DNA of 64,000 nt from positions 3,721,501 to 3,785,500 of the forward strand of contig NC_091110.1 of NCBI RefSeq assembly GCF_024713975.1. The letters are read 5' to 3'. Positions 22,891 through 36,500 of the stretch are shown here, piece after piece; position 1 is the first letter of the stretch; the number at the start of each line of letters is the position of its first letter. The notes below the pieces were generated by a model, which saw only the letters and a program-made list of their open reading frames with translations, searched no databases and was not told the DNA's origin. The DNA comes from Paralichthys olivaceus. Its lineage: Eukaryota > Chordata > Actinopteri > Pleuronectiformes > Paralichthyidae. The translations under genes and the position numbers were made by a program.

Positions 22891-23880
22891 TCTGTCTTAC
22901 ACAGGCTAATGCAGACGGAAGCTCTTTATCCTTTTTAAGTTTCATTTTTTTATCAATTTATTGGCTTTGTAAGTTTTGTATTTTATTTGAATGTCTGTTT
23001 TGTGATTTTACATTTGATTCATGCAACACCTCTTATTAATATTATGTAATTTACAAACAGTTCATGAACTATGGTTGAATTCACTTCATCTAATGGATGG
23101 AAAACTAAAAAACACCTTTTTTAAATTTTTTAACAATTAATTAATATTAATATTTGTGTTGTATTATTCTAGCTTCTCCAGCCAACTTGGAGGACAGAGG
23201 GGAAAACATGTAACTTCCCATTGTCCGGTGGAAATTATACTCCAGTTAATGGTTACATTTTTCAGATTTCAATACAAAACAACTATAAAATACTCTCACC
23301 CCACTCAATCATTTCTGTGTGAGTAAGTGAAAGCTAGGTTGTGTAGTGGAGAAGCAACTGTTTGTTCAGTACTTGAGAAACCTACACGACTAATGAAAAC
23401 GTGTAAATCACAGTCCTCTCAAAACTTGACAGAATGTGATTAGTTTTGCTCTAAATAATACAAATGAAGACCAAATCTGGACTTGGATAAATACACGGTG
23501 ACTGTATTAATTGAATGAATTAGTGCAGGAATCCTGGATGTTTTTTTATTTTCAGAACTGGCTTTAATGTAAAGGAATAACAATGCTGCACAGATGTCTG
23601 TAACAGCTGGTGTATTCGTGAAGGATAAAGATAATTCGAACTTCCAGTTTACAATATGCAGAATGCATTACAATGTAACTTGTGTATTGGTGTAATACAG
23701 TACTAGAGTGTATCTGAAAATCCATTGCACATGCTCAAACAGTGGGACTATACCATCTACTATAGCAAATAACAACTAATATTTTTCATCATAATGATAG
23801 TACATCTACAACGCTAAGTAAGTAAGTCTGTGCATACATTAACAGTATTACTAACTTTACATTGATAAATTCTGAACATT

Positions 23881-24160
23881 AGATGGATGGATGAATAGAT
23901 GGATGGATGGATGGATAGATAGATAGATATATGGATGAATGGATAGATAGATAGATGGATGGATGGATAGATAGATAGATAGATGGATGGATAGATATAT
24001 GGATGGATGGATAGATAGGTGGATGGATGGATAGATAGACAGATAGATAGATGGATGGATAGATAGATAGATATATGGATAGATAGATAGATGGATGGAT
24101 AGAGAGATAGATAGATATATGGATGAAGGATAGATACTTTATTGATCCTTCTGATGACTT
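23881..24160 (-). repeat. GATG/GATA tandem array ending in a LINE-like tail
   Basis: About 250 bases of mixed ATGG and ATAG tetramers are followed at 24124-24153 by 'gatagatactttattgatccttctg'. Read on the minus strand this is a LINE-like '...ggatcaataaagtatc' end running directly into (TATC/CATC)n. The array therefore looks like the expanded terminal repeat of a truncated non-LTR insertion. Confidence 0.75.
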
Positions 24161-24479
24161 ATCTTTACTAAACTCACAAAGACACAGCTCTGTTCAAAGA
24201 TATCTGTAAACACAGCAGGTGAATCGTTTTTACCCAAGCTTTTGTACATCCAATCATTGTTACTGAGTAAAAGTCCATGAAACAATAAAGTAACAGAGCA
24301 TTAACATCTGGAGAAAGGCTCAGCTCCTCTTTGACTCTGCTTGTTGCAGCGGTTGTGTTTATGTCTTCTCCTCCCAGAGGGAGAGTCAACACCACGTGTT
24401 CCTCCTCGTTTTGCTCCAGTGTTCGTGTTATTGATGAGGAGCAGCGGAGGAAGAGGAAGAGGACGCAGAAGAAGAGGAA

Positions 24480-24815
24480 TCTGTCAGCGTCACTTCCGAC
24501 GCAGCCCTGTCATGGTCACGTGACGTCGCGTTAGCTCGGTGACTCTGCTATGTTTGTCGTTTGCGTTAACGTTTTCGAACATGACACATTTGTCGCTCCG
24601 GACGCTCCGGTGTGGTGGAGGGGCGACCCGCGGCCACTCCGAGGCCCGTTCTCAGCGACGCCGGGAGCGGAGGCTGCGGGAGAAGACGGCCGCTGTGGAT
24701 CCGCGCGTCACGTGACCCGCATGCGGCCGAGCATTTGATAAAAAGATGGCGTGAGCGCGGCGGAGCGGAGAGGACAACAACCCGCCGACCGACAGACCGT
24801 CCAACCGACAGTCAG
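24480..24815 (+). promoter_or_regulatory. sbno1: SBNO1 promoter and untranslated first exon
   Basis: A CpG-rich block with two identical 10-bp palindromes GTCACGTGAC at 24515-24524 and 24707-24716 (USF/TFE3/MITF-class E-boxes; the first overlaps a TGACGT CRE-like site). A 5' UTR exon probably ends at 24815 ('gtcag' then gtaacc) and would splice 2.8 kb downstream to 27592. 'aagatggcg' near 24,743 resembles a YY1 initiator-type site. The TSS itself is inferred, about 24,740. Confidence 0.65.
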
Positions 24816-25021
24816 GTAACCTCACCCCCCGCCGCTGGCGACCGTCTGTGTAGCAGCAACTGGATACTCTCGTCGCTAAACACGGCAGCTCGCCGCCATG
24901 TTGTGACACCTGGGGGCCGTTTTACACTCTGGTTGTTTTCGGTTTGAGGCGCTAACTGCAGCCGTGCTAACGCGCCTGGTTGCTAACGTTAGCTAGCTAC
25001 GGCGATGACACTGCGCGAGAA

Positions 25022-25058
25022 CAGCAGCAGCAGCAGCAACAACAACAACAACAACAAC
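25022..25058. repeat. CAG/CAA trinucleotide repeat
   Basis: About five CAG units followed by seven CAA units in the presumed SBNO1 first intron. It is not in any supported coding frame. Confidence 0.9.
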
Positions 25059-25677
25059 CGTGAGAGCTGACCGACAGCTGTCGTGACACGGACCCGTGGA
25101 GGACACCGTGAGTCCCGCTGTGGTGCTTTTATAACCGGGGCTGAGCGCTGGAGCTGCTCGCTAACCTGCATCGTTAATTCAGATTCAGGCGGTGGCGGCA
25201 GCGGGTGGACTTAGCTAAACACAAACTTGAGCGATTAAGTGTTAACGTAAATACTCGTTAACGCCCAACCGTGCTGGAGAGAAAGTTGGAAACACCGGGT
25301 CGTGGATGCGTAATGTCACCGTGTGTGAGGGGGCTACGAGCCGCTACAGGGAGCTGCTGACACCCATGACATACAGACAGACAGACTCAGTGCTGGAGGT
25401 GAAGATCCGGCATGTTAGCTCGTACATGCCTGACTCCTCACGGTGGTTAAAGTGCCCTTTAGCTAACAGCGCTGCTAACATGGCTAACCCGTGTCACCCT
25501 GAGCTAAACCAGGCCACTCATAAGCTCCTGTGACACACTTGACTCTCGGTCAGTTCTTGCAGCTGAGTCGTAACCGAGCCAGAGGGTTAAATGTTCGTTA
25601 CGGTGACACTGCAGAGTTAGATCCGGTTTGTTTGTAATTATTAACCGGCCGAGGTAGAGCAGAGTCCGGGAGGAGGA

Positions 25678-25692
25678 GGGGGGGGGGGGGGG
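25678..25692. repeat. Poly(G) tract
   Basis: Fifteen G's preceded by GGA repeats; a possible G-quadruplex former. Length in the assembly may be unreliable. Confidence 0.85.
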
Positions 25693-27591
25693 CGGGCTGT
25701 GTTGAGTCAGAGGGATCAGGAAGTCGAGGGCATTGCAAACACGTGTCTTGTTTTGGGTCACTTTGGATCGGGACGCGGAGCAGAGCTGGTGTGTAAACCC
25801 CTCAATGATAAATGGATAAATCTCATTCTTCCATCGTTAGACTCAGTGAAGGTGTCTCGGGTCAGTGTTCACTTTTAAGTTTCGCTTTCACTACTTTTCT
25901 CTGCATGCGCTCTTTAGTGGACACTCAACGTAGATGCTTGAGACTTGTGTTTAAATATGACTTAAACAGTGTCGTCGTTTAATAATGAATGTGAAACAGA
26001 AAGTGTCCCCGGTTTATTTTGTTTTGGAAGAGAGGTTTTAATTTACATTTAATTGCGGGTTTGATCCCCACACGTGTGCGTTACATGTGGGTCTCTTAAT
26101 GTGTCTCATGTCTTAGGCTGCAAATAGCATTATTTTCATCATTGGTTGATTTTACCGGTTATTTTCTCTATTAATAGATTTGTCAAGAAAGTGTGATAAA
26201 ATGGGTGAAATGCAGCTGTAATTTTACTGTCAAAGCTGATGTCCAACCATCAGTTTAAACATAGTTTATGTTAAACCATGAAATACTCACATTTACGTAG
26301 CCATTTTCTGTAAATAATTGTAAGAATTATTGCGTTTGGTTGCTTTATATGGCTATTTATTGAATAAGATCGGTGCTGATCAATTTTCTCCCTGTTAATA
26401 AATGTTCAAGCTAAACTAATATCACTTGCGAGTTTTGGGTAATATGCCTGTTTAGTTTTTTGGTCACATTACCCTATATATTTTTTTGTAAGCATGTAGT
26501 CTTGCATCTGAAAGCATATGTCCAATGTAAAATATTTTAAATGTACCTTAAAATAGTTTTTTAGTCATTCGCAATTGATGTGCTCATTGTCCTGATTGAT
26601 CATTCTGTCAATAACACATCTGAAAATTGAGAAAAATGCATTTCCTACTGCTCGAGGTGATATTATAAATGTTGTGTTTGTCTGAACAACAGATCAGAAT
26701 CCTGAAATAAGCACTTTACTGTAACGCAACCAAGCAGCAGAGTCTTAATTTGACAACATGTCAAATATTTGACACTTGACATAAAATCACTGAAAACTAC
26801 CATGTATCAAATAACATGTATAAAAAGAATTTGATGGATAGTTTGTTATAAAAACACTTGCCAAATAATTTTGTTTTAATCAATGAAAGTTAATTGAATT
26901 GCCATTGTCTGCCATATGTACAGGACATTGATGGGATTGAGATGCAGTTTCTGTCAGACCCCGGTTTAAACATACAAGTACACAAGCAACTCAACAGATA
27001 ATATACTATTTGTTGGAGTCCATTGAGGTAACTGGAATGTATTGTAATAGTGACGCTTGTATTTTGTTAGACATGTCTGGTTCATCCTGTAGCTCAGGCA
27101 GAGATTAGCTCTTTTATTAATATTCAAAATGTAACTTTATTTAGACAAAAGGCTGTGCAATAAGATCTTAAACCCAGAACTCAAAGTCTAGTTTGAAAAT
27201 ACCGGTAGCATGAGAGTGTAAACCTCTCCTTTGATGGGTAAATCTCAATTTACAATTGACAGATCAGGCCTGTGAGCTTTTTTAACTCATGTCAGCAGTG
27301 GTTTATGTCATAATATGCTTATGTTCATGAGTTGACAGGACTTTTACAATTGTCGCATTTTTTAATTATGCAGGAAACTGTGTTGCAATAATAACACCCA
27401 GTGTACAATCTTTAAATGGCTTGTTTTGAAAGAGATACAATGTTCTCTCACAAAAGCTGAAAACAGAACATACAATTGCTTTGAATATCTTATCACAGTT
27501 GGGATGGGAGGACATATTTTTAATTATTAAAACAAATGGTCAGGAAGGTACATGAAAGACTTATACATAGTTATATACATTTGTCTTGCAG

Positions 27592-30500
27592 ATGGATCCT
27601 GGACAGGATTTACTTCTCGCTGCTCTAAGTGAGAGTGGCATTTGCCCAAATGATATTGGCCTATTTGATGTTGATTCTCAGGATGTTGCGCAGCCCTCTA
27701 CAACCCAGCAAGTAAGATTTTCTTTGTTGTAGGTTTTATGGGATTGAGGCATTTTTCTTACACTTTTATAACTTAATATTGTAATTACTGGTTCTCTTCC
27801 AGTCTATCTCCATCAGTGCCCTGGATGTTGGCGTGGGGACAGAGGCAGTGGAAGTTGTTCGAGCAGAGCCTCAAACTCCAGTCCCTGTAGTTACTATCAG
27901 GGTGAGATTACAGAACATGTTCTCTTTATTATTTATAGAAAACACAATGTTGCTGCTATTGTATTGCAGTGTATATTAAAATGAAACTTACCTCTGTCTA
28001 ATATCTCCAACAGCACAAACCTCAGCCATCAACCACCACGTTTGTCTTAAATCAGCTGAATCAGTTGCCATCGCTAGGAGCTACTGTGACCAAGCAATCA
28101 GTTTCAAACCCAATCAAACATACAATAACTGTCACCAAGGTGGTCCATGTTGCTAATTCAGCCCTGCGAGGTTCATCCACCCCCTCCCCCACAACTGTTA
28201 ATCCTTCAGTGTCCAGAGTAGTGCCTTCTAACAGAGATCAGGTAAGTTTATGGAACCCATGTTTCAAAATTATTTTTTTTAAATGATGATGGAATATCAC
28301 AGCACAATGCATGCCTCTCACTAATCACATTTTTTTTTCTTTTTCTTAGCAGATTCAGTTGAAAGACCTGCTTAGGACCGGTCATGTGAAGAACACTGGC
28401 CTGAAGGGCAACAGTCTGATGGAGCTGATGAAACTAAAGCCCCCACCTGATATTGCTCCACCAGTAGCATCAGCCACCGGTCCAAGTAAGTTATTTAAAT
28501 GCATAAGTAGGTTGGGGTTGTGATGCATGGTTGTAATCATCCCATTTGGAGAGGCCTATGAGATATTTAAATAGCTTATATGAACCTTAGAGTTCACCTG
28601 AGATCCAAGTAACCAAAACAATGAGCTAAAAACTGAATTGGTTATTAAATCTCAGTGGGTTCAGCCCTCCTGGAGTCTGTGTTATTTTACAATTACGATG
28701 GCACAATTATGGTTTAATGTCGACTTAAGTCTTATACAGGACATTTGGTCGTGCTCAGCCAGAAGTAAACAATGTGGCTGTTCACTCGTGAAAAACAGCA
28801 TAAATAAACTACAAATAATTATAATAGAGTCGCTATGTGGAACTTATGAAATGTAGAGATTACTTAGTGTTAGGACAAGGACAAAATGCACTAAACAAGC
28901 AAAATACTGCACATAAATCAACCTCCACACACACTTATTTGAATGAAGATATAGGAAATCTCTATTTTGAAAATGTGAAGAGAAGAAGCAAATTAAAAAG
29001 AGGTAATTTGTGTTTTTAGAAGCGATTTAAAAGAGGGTATTGATATTGTAAGTCTGAGTTCATGGTGCAGGTCATTCCAAAATGTTATGTGCTAAATGAG
29101 AATACAAATACATTTTCTTTAATGTCTTACAACTGCTGCTGTTGTCCACATTTCATTTAGACATTGTTTATTTCAACAATAGAATTTCAAAGCCTTTATA
29201 GATCTGATGAACTGCGCAGAGTTCTGTGAATAAAATTGACATGAAGCTAAATGACATGAAACTAAATCCTTCATAATTGTAATATTCAGCAGTTGAGTGT
29301 CATTCACTGTATCTGTAATGTACCTTGTCTCTGCTGTTTAAGGTGAAATTAACAATGGAATCAAGAAGGAAATGATGGGTAGAGATGCTGCCAGGATCTG
29401 GATTAGTGATGACATTAAAATGCACAACTTTTCACATACTCAGGTGAGTTTTTTTTCTTAATAGTCCTCTAGAAACATGAATTATGTGAATGTTGCCAAA
29501 TGCATTGGTATTTCAATTGTACTGTAGTGTTTGTGGTAAGATTAGGAAACTCTTAAAAGCAGACTAACATTGTGAGAACTTATGTCAATATTTGTTCAGA
29601 AACACCCAGGGATGAGAGAAGAAGATGAGCCTGAGGAGGAAGAGGAAGATGAATTGGGTCATGCGGAAACTTATGCAGAGTACATGCCAATGAAATGTAA
29701 GTATAATTGTTGTGTTATTGGAACATACATTTTTTGATTTAAAAAAAAAACTGTGCAGTGTTATGGTGCAGAACACTTTAATGAAGCCATAGCTACACCT
29801 ATTAATAATAAATGGGCAGAAATATAATTTTTGCTTTGCTGAGCCACAGCCAGCACTGTTGGTTATGAGTTTGAAGCACACGTGCCATGGTAACATTAGA
29901 TACAGTATATTTAATTATGAGGTGTAGCAATACTAACCTAATTTGTAGAATTTAAGCAGTCACTGTGTGGTCAGGCCCGATGAACAATAGACTTGATCCA
30001 GTGACAATTCAAACAAAATGCATCCCTATCATTGTGTGTGCACTGATCCATTGTTTGTCAATGTAGTAAAAATTGGCTTGAGGCATCCCGATCCTGTGGT
30101 GGAGACCAGTTCCTTGTCGAGTGTCAGCCCCCCAGAGGTGTGGTACAGACTGTCCATCCCAGAAGAAGTCATTGATCGCGGCTGCCTGTCTGCTCTGCAG
30201 CTTGAAGCCATCACATATGCAGCTCAGGTGAGCAGTGTTCATTTTTGTGAACAACTATGACGAAAAGTGCTTGAAAAAAAACTGAATAAAGCAGAATGAA
30301 GCAAAATTAAAAAGTAGCCTTTGAAAAATGTAATTGCAACTTAATGTATTTCTGTCAGTTTAATACTTAACTATTATGTAAAATTTTATTATTTCTGTTT
30401 TAATGCAAAGTTGTATTTAGTTACCCCCACCTGGAGAAAACATGCACATCGACTGATTTACTTGCTTTGCCTGTTGTACTGTAAACAGTATCTGTAACTG

Positions 30501-33500
30501 GGTGCCAAAGGCGACACTGCAGGTTAACAATTTATATGGTTTTGTTTGTGTCTCAACTTGCTTGAGAGCAAAAGTTTTGCAGTTTTAATTATGCAATTCT
30601 TTTGTGTCTTATACACAGCAACACGAGACATTCCTCCCTAATGGTGATCGAGCTGCCTATTTGATTGGAGATGGAGCTGGTGTTGGGAAAGGCCGCACCA
30701 TTGCAGGGATCATCTATGAGAATTACCTTCTTGGCCGGAAAAGATCTCTTTGGTAAATACCTCTTGCATTACGTTTGACAAACGACTATATTGCAAATAG
30801 ATGCAAACTTCTTGCGTCATTAGTTTCTTACTTATTTACCTCTTTTTTCAGGTTTAGTGTCTCAAATGACCTGAAGTACGATGCTGAGCGGGACTTGAGG
30901 GATATTGGAGCAAAAAACATTCAGGTTCATTCACTGAACAAGGTAAGATGCTGTACTTGGACAGAGTGAAAGTGTTTTCTTGCTAATTTATGTCAAAGGG
31001 TGACTCAATTGCACTTCTATATTTGCAGTTCAAATACGGCAAAATCTCCTCAAAACACAACGGGAGTGTGAAGAAAGGTGTGATCTTTGCCACCTACTCA
31101 TCCTTGATAGGAGAGAGCCAATCAGGAGGCAAATACAAGACCAGGTTTCAACAGCTTCTCCACTGGTGTGGGGAGGACTTTGATGGAGTTGTATCCTTTC
31201 ATTGAAGCCTTTTAGAGGCAAGAATTGAAGTAGATCAAGTTTTGATTCCATAGTTATATTTTTTAATATACAGTATGCAAACATGAATCAAATTACATTA
31301 GATCATTTTTATACATCTTTTCAGAAATGCAGTTATTTTTCCTTAACCAATTATTTCAAGATTGTCTATGACGAGTGTCATAAAGCCAAAAATGTGTGTC
31401 CAATTGGATCATCCAAACCTACAAAAACTGGGCTTGCAGTGTTGGAACTGCAGAACAAACTCCCCAAGGCTCGGGTTGTGTATGCAAGTGCTACAGGTTA
31501 GTAGTGTGTACTGAATAAACTGAAATCTGTTTCTTAAACTTTTAATTCATGCAACCCTTTGATCCTGAACTTGGCTGAGAAAAGTGAATCTCATAATAGT
31601 GTACTTTTTTCTCACCAGGTGCCTCTGAACCCCGAAACATGGCCTACATGAACCGACTGGGCATCTGGGGGCACAAAACACCCTTCAGAGAATTTGGCAA
31701 CTTTATCCAAGCCGTTGAGCGCAGGTTAGTTTATCTAACTTATCTAGCAAAAAGGCTTCACAGCTGACCAGTGGTCTCTTGCTAACATGTATGGTGTTGT
31801 GCATTTTCCCTCAATTTCAGAGGCGTTGGTGCCATGGAGATAGTAGCTATGGACATGAAACTGAGGGGGATGTACATTGCAAGGCAGTTGAGTTTTACAG
31901 GTGTAACTTTCAAGATTGAGGAGGTTCCCCTGGCTCAGAAATACATCAACATGTACAACAAATCTGTGAGGCTGGTAAGCAAATAAAAATGTGCTTATAG
32001 AAATAGTCTCAATTCAATAAACTTGTTTTGTGCTTGTAATTTAATTTATATTTCACTGCTTCGCTTAGTGGGTGAGTGCACGTGAGAAGTTCCAGCAGGC
32101 TGCCAATCTGATGGATGCAGAACAACGCATGAGGAAGTCCATGTGGGGCCAGTTCTGGTCTGCTCACCAGCGATTCTTCAAGTATCTCTGCATCGCATCC
32201 AAAGTCCGCAGAGTGGTGCAGCTTGCCAGAGAAGAGGTCCAAAATGGAAAGGTGAGACAACACTTGATATACGGAAGTTACAGGGCGCTTGTGTTTTCTC
32301 AAGGAGCACACATAAAAATGCTATGGACCATAGTGCAAGCACGTGGTAGCAAATAGAGCTGCACACACCAAGTTACAGAACTCTTGATGTTATCACGAGA
32401 AGTGAGGGACTGCAATAGTAATTTAATGAGAGACACTGTAAAGAGACATTTACAAGCAAGTGGACACTCGCTCCGTGAAGCTTGGAGTTGGGCCTGCACA
32501 ATTCCTATTATTTTTATTATTCCTATTGATATTACTATTCTTATTCTTGACTCAATCAAACTTTTGTTACAGCAATTTTGTCATGTTTGCATTAGGCGAG
32601 AGATAGTTGTAAGCTGTATCAACAAATTACAAGTTTGCTTGTGACAAACTATAAAAGAAGGGCAGGAAATTGATGTAAATAAATTGATCAAGAGAAAAGA
32701 CAATTTTGTGTCAGAATTGTGGGTACCTAGCACTGGTGAAGAAGAAATTAATATATTCACCGCCACTTCTGACAAATGCTTGCGCAGTCTGTGGTGTGAT
32801 CCAGGATTCAAAGGTAGTCAAAAGCATTGATGTTACTTTGCAAGCAAATGTTAAACTGCAACACATACCATGAATTATCATAAGTGTAAGATTATTTAGT
32901 TTTAAGTCCGAACACACACGGTCTGATTGGAAATGTCTGGCCCTTGAAAGAAATGTTGTTAATGACCCTTAGTCTTGGTTTACCAAAAATGGTTCTGCAA
33001 TATCTGAGTGTAACAGTTATGGTGATTAGTGAAAGTCAGTCATTGTATGAAAATACTGACCAGCTGTTTCCTCTGTAGTGTGTGGTGATTGGTCTTCAGT
33101 CTACTGGTGAAGCAAGAACACTGGAGGCCTTGGAGGAAGGAGGAGGAGAACTCAATGACTTTGTGTCAACTGCAAAGTATGGACGACAACTGATTTTTCT
33201 CAGTTTTACCAGGAGAAACAAAGTATCAACTGTCATGTTTTTTTGTTGCAGAGGAGTGCTGCAGTCCTTGATTGAGAAGCACTTCCCAGCTCCAGACAGA
33301 CAGAAGCTTTACAGCCTGCTAGGCATTGACCTCTCAGCTAAGAAGACCCCCCCTCCCATTGAACCTAAAGCAGAACCTGAACAGAAGGGCAAGAAAAGAA
33401 AAGGTAATGAACATTCGAAGCTAATGTCAACTAGCTGATTCAAACTGAACCTGTCTTTTGTCAGACTCCACAAAACAAAAAAATAAATTGTAGTTTACTT

Positions 33501-36500
33501 TTTCCTCACTCTCATATCATCTCTTCCAGGTTCAGAGGTTAAAAAGCAGCAGAAGAAGAGGCAGCGCAAGCACGGTGGACTGTCGGGTACGAGCTCGGAG
33601 GAGAGCCAGTCCGAGGATTCAGAAGGAGAGTCTGGTAAAGACAGCGATGACAGCTTCAAATCTATCAGCTCAGCAGATGAAGACGATGATTTCAACCCAT
33701 TCAGAGATGAGTCTGATAATGATGATGAAGACGGTGAGACAAACAGAGATGGTGGATGTTGAATAAAGGCATTTTATTGGCATTTCAGTGCTTATAGGGA
33801 ATCTTTACGCCTTCCTTTGTGTAGATCCATGGCTTATCAGAAAAGAACCAAAGAAGGGTAAAGAAAAAAAGAAGAAAAAGAGAAGGAAGAGTATCGACCC
33901 TGACTCCATTCAAAGTGCCTTGTTAGCCTCCGGGCTAGGCTCCACCAGGCCTGCTTTCACTGCCTCTGTTAACATCCCCAGAGCCCCTGCCACAGGTAAG
34001 CACATCATCACAAAGCAAAGTAGAAATATAACTCTCTATTATAGAGTCTTGTTAGAATTACTGAATACCTTGTTTTGCTTGTTCCTAAGTCAAGGCAGAG
34101 AGCCAGGATACCTGCCTAACAAGTCAGGACGCAGTGGAACATGCCCAGAAAATGAAGAAAGATCTGCTGGAAAAACTTGAGGAGTTGGCCGAGTTTCTAC
34201 CTCCCAACACTCTGGATGAGCTCATAGATGAACTTGGTGGACCCGACAATGTTGCTGAGGTATAAACACCTAGTTGTGGTTTGTAATTTTAAAAAAATTA
34301 TTATTTGAGTCTATGGTTTAACTAACTTACATGTTTGTTCCACCATGCTTCAGATGACCGGACGAAAAGGTCGAGTGGTCAGTAATGACGATGGCAGTAT
34401 CAGCTACGAGTCTCGCTCTGAGCTGGATGTCCCAGTGGAAATCCTCAACCTCACAGAGAAGCAGAGGTTCATGGATGGAGAGAAGGTAAAAGCACAGTTA
34501 ATATGGAAATGGGTTTTATTTAATATGCAAATCGTGCTTTAGGTCTGAACCATTCAGATAATTCCACAATACATTGCCAGAGTTACATTAAGTCATTATG
34601 AAATTCTGACGTTTCATGCTGCACTTAACTGAACTTTGTGTTTGTTTTCTGGTGTCACCAAGAAACAAGTTATTACCGGTATTATTATTATAGCTTGAGA
34701 TTTCAGCTTAATATAATATGAATAATTACAAAGGTGAAGAGGCCTCATGCACAGTTATGTTCAAGGCCAATCGTCACAACAATGTGTTTTTTAATTTAGA
34801 ACTGCCAAAGTATGTTGCACACAAGCTTTACACATGAGTGCCTACTCACTCTCCCCAATCCCCACACTCACATGGCAACAGGCACATGTTACCATGGTTA
34901 ATAACAATACATGCAGATGGCTTGTAATTAGTAGTTTGTTAGTAGTGCTGAAATTGCATAGTAACAGTCACAAATTAATAAGGATAGTTGGTTTTCGCAC
35001 AGCAAACAAGTCTATCTGCAACTGGACTGAGACTCCTCCTTTTCAGACTATCTTGGCCGAGTTAGTCTCCTCCATGTTAGTGGATGAGATATGGACCAAA
35101 CCAAAAAGTCATACATCCAAAACACTTTTCTTAGAGATGGTTACTGTCATTTTAGGCAGTTCTTATCACACTGATGTTCGTTCAAGTGTTTGTTCAAAGT
35201 GTTTTCTGATCGGTTTCATAAAAACGATGATTGTTCAAATGCACGTATCTGTGGGACCATAATAACACTGCTCCGTTTACCAATTGTTACTGAACAAACT
35301 GGCTCCACATGTGCCAAGATGGCAGAGTTACTGGATAGTGGGAGGAAGTTCATACATGTCGCCCGTCTTTCTATACACTCTATGGACCACGCCATTTCCA
35401 AATTTCACATCCGTCCAAATGAACTGAACTAAACAGGCTAATGCAGCTGGATTAAATTGGAACTCCACCAAACAGAATAGATGTGAATGAACCAATTTGC
35501 TTCACTTACACAGAAGCACCATCCAGGCTCAGTCTCGAGCCTTGACAGCACTGACAAAGAAATTAGCAAATAACACAAATGTGTGATAATTCTCCTTTTG
35601 ATGTGAAAAGTAATTAGTGTTGTCTTTCTTTCTAACCAGAACATATCCATCATCTCGGAAGCTGCCAGCTCAGGTATTTCCTTGCAGGCCGATCGTCGAG
35701 TGAAGAATCAGCGGCGGAGAGTCCACATGACACTCGAGCTTCCATGGAGTGCAGACCGAGCTATACAGCAGTTCGGTCAGTTGATACCCCTGGGATCCTC
35801 TGGATTCTTCTGTGTAATAGATTTATAAATGTCAGCATGGTTTAAAATGTACCAAGATTTTTTTTTTCTATTTTGTTTGGACACAGGGAGAACTCACAGG
35901 TCAAACCAGGTTACAGCTCCAGAATATGTCTTCCTCATATCAGAGCTTGCAGGGGAGCAGAGATTTGCATCCATTGTTGCCAAAAGACTTGAAAGCCTGG
36001 TGAGGACCCTCTGAATTTTTTATTTGGACTTGGAAAATGTATTTCACATAATCATTTATACTTAACATTTCCTCCATTTGTGGGGATCCTTTGTAACAGG
36101 GTGCTCTGACTCACGGAGACAGAAGAGCGACAGAAACCCGAGATCTCAGCAGGTTTAATTTTGACAACAAAGTAAGTACATCAAGCAAGAGTCTAAGGGA
36201 AGTTCGTGTAGTTGTCTTTATTTTCCAGTGGCTCACTCATGTTTATCTTTGCCGCAGTATGGCAGAAATGCTCTGGAAATTGTGATGAAGTCAATTGTGA
36301 AACTGGATTCTCCATTGGTGTCTCCGCCCTCTGACTTTAAAGGGGATTTCTTCAAAGGTATGACTCATGCAGCTGCAAACAAGGCAGTAAATTTATTCTG
36401 GCATATGCAACACCATTCATTTGTTGGCTGTATATCATGTTTACCTTGTTGTTTTCTGTTGTATATAATATTGATTGACAATGGGGTTTTTTCTGATTAG

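Larger units (their letters stand above)
24816..27591. other. Probable SBNO1 intron 1
   Basis: GC-rich for the first ~900 bases, then A/T-rich. Contains a CAG/CAA repeat and a poly(G) tract (separate entries) and a family-C repeat scrap near 26110-26180 ('cattggttgatttt...ttattttctctattaatag'). No coding exon is seen; the open stretch at 25306-25533 has no family resemblance. Confidence 0.6.

Noticed and set aside
23881-24137. CRISPR-like array
   Set aside because: The tandem GATG/GATA tetramers have no unique spacers, and this is vertebrate DNA; it is a microsatellite.
34834-35262. 142-codon open frame in an SBNO1 intron
   Set aside because: No splice context in the SBNO1 phase, no recognisable protein, and overlapping open frames on both strands.
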